A DNA stretch of 14,736 bases, taken from contig JBOHHM010000244.1 of the NCBI GenBank assembly GCA_050725495.1, positions 1 to 14,736 of the forward strand, given 5' to 3'. Position numbers and translations under genes: made by a program. This document shows, piece by piece, positions 13,317-14,736 of the stretch (positions are counted from its first letter, which is position 1; each line of letters opens with the position of its first letter). Source of the DNA: JBOHHM01 sp050725495 (GTDB lineage Bacteria > Pseudomonadota > Gammaproteobacteria > Burkholderiales > Burkholderiaceae_C). The notes below the pieces were generated by a model. It was not told the DNA's origin, ran no database searches, and saw only the letters and a program-made list of their open reading frames with translations.

Positions 13317-14710
13317 ACGCGATGATGAGCTTGCAGCAAGCCCTGCGATGGATCGCAGGGGGCCGGCTGGTCGGCGACGCCATGCTGGGCGTGAACCGTG
13401 TGCACACGGACACCCGCACGCTGCAGCCCGGCGACCTGTTCGTGGCGCTCAAGGGCGAACGGTTCGACGCGAACGAGTTCCTGGCCGAGGCGCAAGCCAA
13501 GGGCGCTGTGGCCGCGATCGCGCATCGCGGCGCCATTCCCGCAGGGTTTTCCGGCATCGAGGTCGATGACAGCAAGCTCGCGCTCGGCGCGCTGGCCGCC
13601 GGCTGGCGCTCGCAGTTCGACCTGCCGCTGATCGCCGTGACGGGCAGCAACGGCAAGACCACAGTCACGCAGATGATGGCCGCCATCCTCAAGGCGTTCA
13701 AGGCCGAGGCCGCGTTCGCGACCCAGGGCAATCTCAACAACGACATCGGTGTGCCGCTGACCCTGCTGCGCTTGCGCGCCGAGCACCAGATCGGCGTCAT
13801 CGAGCTGGGCATGAACCATCCGGGCGAGATCGCCTACCTGGCGGACCTGACCCGGCCGAGCGTCGCGCTGGTCAACAACGCGCAGCGCGAGCACCAGGAG
13901 TTCATGGGCACGGTCGAGGCCGTCGCCCGTGAAAACGGCGCCGTCATCGCGTCGCTGGCGGCCAGCGGCGTGGCGGTCTTTCCGGCCGATGACGAGTACA
14001 CGCCCATCTGGAAGGCGCTGGCCGGCGCCCGAACCTGCCTGACGTTCGCCACCGCCGGCGCTGCCGATGTGGTGCTCGAGCAGGCCCGCTGGCACGACGG
14101 CGCCTGGCAGGTCAGCGTGAAGACGCCGGCCGGTGGGCTGGACTATGCCCTGCAGATTGCCGGGCGGCACAACGTCAAGAATTCGCTGGCGGCCGTGGCC
14201 TGCACGCTGGCCGCCGGCGTGCCGCTGGCGGGCATCGCCCAGGGCCTGGCCGCGTTCGAGCCGGTCAAGGGGCGCTCGCGCGCGCTGAGCGTGGCGCTGG
14301 CGGGCCGCAGCCTCACGCTGATCGACGACAGCTACAACGCCAACCCCGACTCGGTGCGCGCGGCCATCGACGTGCTGGCCGAGCTGCCCGGCCCGCGCCT
14401 GCTGGTGCTGGGCGACATGGGCGAGGTCGGCGACCAGGGACCGCAGTTCCATGCCGAGGCCGGCGCGCATGCGCGGGCCCAGGGCCTGGAGCAGCTGTTC
14501 ACGCTGGGCGAGCTGTCGGCCAAGGCCAGCGCCAGCTTCGCGGGCGGCCGTCATTTCGAGGATATGACGGCGCTGGCCGCCGCCGTGCTCGCCGAGCTGC
14601 CGCATGTTGGCAGCGTGCTGGTCAAGGGCTCGCGGTTCATGAAGATGGAGCAGGTGGTGCAGGCCATCACCGCCCATGCACAACAACAGGAGCAAGCCCA
14701 TGCTGCTTAG
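13313..14710 (+). CDS. murF: UDP-MurNAc-tripeptide:D-alanyl-D-alanine ligase MurF
   Basis: Adds D-Ala-D-Ala to the UDP-MurNAc tripeptide, completing the cytoplasmic pentapeptide precursor. The 465-aa product has the N-terminal substrate-binding domain (DTRTLQPGDLFVALKGERFDAN), the P-loop TGSNGKT (110-116), the central ligase motif VIELGMNHPGEI and the C-terminal domain with DDSYNANPDSVRAAI and LGDMGEVG. The ATG at 13313 overlaps the murE stop (ATGA), with GGGGAGGG (about 13299-13306) as ribosome-binding site. The end overlaps mraY by 11 nt. A perfect inverted repeat lies about 28 nt into the gene. Confidence 0.96.
   Translation: MNAMMSLQQALRWIAGGRLVGDAMLGVNRVHTDTRTLQPGDLFVALKGERFDANEFLAEAQAKGAVAAIAHRGAIPAGFSGIEVDDSKLALGALAAGWRSQFDLPLIAVTGSNGKTTVTQMMAAILKAFKAEAAFATQGNLNNDIGVPLTLLRLRAEHQIGVIELGMNHPGEIAYLADLTRPSVALVNNAQREHQEFMGTVEAVARENGAVIASLAASGVAVFPADDEYTPIWKALAGARTCLTFATAGAADVVLEQARWHDGAWQVSVKTPAGGLDYALQIAGRHNVKNSLAAVACTLAAGVPLAGIAQGLAAFEPVKGRSRALSVALAGRSLTLIDDSYNANPDSVRAAIDVLAELPGPRLLVLGDMGEVGDQGPQFHAEAGAHARAQGLEQLFTLGELSAKASASFAGGRHFEDMTALAAAVLAELPHVGSVLVKGSRFMKMEQVVQAITAHAQQQEQAHAA
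13341..13360. repeat. Perfect 9-bp inverted repeat near the murF start
   Basis: CCCTGCGAT (13341-13349) and ATCGCAGGG (13352-13360) are exact reverse complements separated by GG. The mRNA could form an 8-bp GC-rich stem about 28 nt downstream of the murF start codon, within the region covered by an initiating or early elongating ribosome. Confidence 0.5.
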
Positions 14711-14736
14711 CCTGGCCCAGTGGCTGCAATCACTGT
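14700..14736 (+). CDS. mraY: Phospho-MurNAc-pentapeptide transferase MraY, N-terminal start only
   Basis: The reading frame MLLSLAQWLQSL runs off the right edge after 12 codons. Position after murF and similarity to the N-terminus of betaproteobacterial MraY, the membrane enzyme that makes lipid I, support the call. The ATG lies inside the 3' end of murF (11-nt overlap), with AGGAG at 14688-14692 and 7-nt spacing. Confidence 0.8.
   Translation, partial: MLLSLAQWLQSL

Noticed and set aside
13208..14701. Long minus-strand ORF (497 codons) opposite murF, and similar antisense ORFs at 1761-3086, 9961-11133 and 12090-13256.
   Set aside because: They mirror strongly coding plus-strand genes, have low-complexity His/Gln/Arg/Ala-rich translations typical of antisense frames in GC-rich DNA, and show no recognisable domains.

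Overview
The window reads as chromosomal DNA of a betaproteobacterium, most likely family Comamonadaceae (Polaromonas/Rhodoferax/Variovorax-like; genus not resolved). The grounds are high GC with strong third-position bias, the gene order xerC - rlmI - COG0523 GTPase - dksA - STAS protein - hslV - hslU - mraZ - rsmH - ftsL - ftsI - murE - murF - mraY, a DksA lacking most zinc-finger cysteines, and two families of interspersed repeats that I associate from memory with that family. All genes are on the + strand. xerC is cut by the left edge and mraY by the right edge.

Layout: 1-411 is the end of the XerC recombinase. 450-1649 is the 23S rRNA methyltransferase RlmI. 1650-1886 is an AT-richer spacer with a repeat hairpin. 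1887-2918 is a CobW/COG0523 metal GTPase. 2919-3158 is a leader region with a -10-like TACAAT and a 16-codon leader ORF that overlaps the start of dksA. 3159-4205 is a DksA with a long lysine/alanine/proline-rich N-terminal tail. 4246-5955 is a STAS-domain protein of unknown role. 6026-8025 is the HslVU protease, preceded by a good sigma-32-like promoter. 8026-8268 is a regulatory spacer ending in a four-repeat MraZ box. 8269 onward is the start of the dcw (division and cell wall) cluster, tightly packed with ATGA-type overlaps.

How it works together: the right half makes peptidoglycan precursors (MurE, MurF, MraY) and the septal synthase with its partner (FtsI, FtsL), under likely MraZ autoregulation. 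The middle is stress physiology (DksA, HslVU). The left end is chromosome dimer resolution and rRNA modification.

The most unusual signal is not a gene. An 80-bp structured repeat occurs twice inside the dcw cluster, in opposite orientations. One copy sits between rsmH and ftsL and has taken over the strong Shine-Dalgarno, creating a 29-codon ORF with ATGA overlaps at both ends. The other is inserted in frame in murE just after the ATP-binding P-loop, adding about 30 residues. A second repeat family, with a GCTA/TAGC stem around a 7-nt A/T loop, lies between rlmI and cobW and appears to have overwritten codons inside rlmI and possibly hslU without changing protein length. I found no CRISPR array, tRNA, rRNA, transposase or defence cassette.
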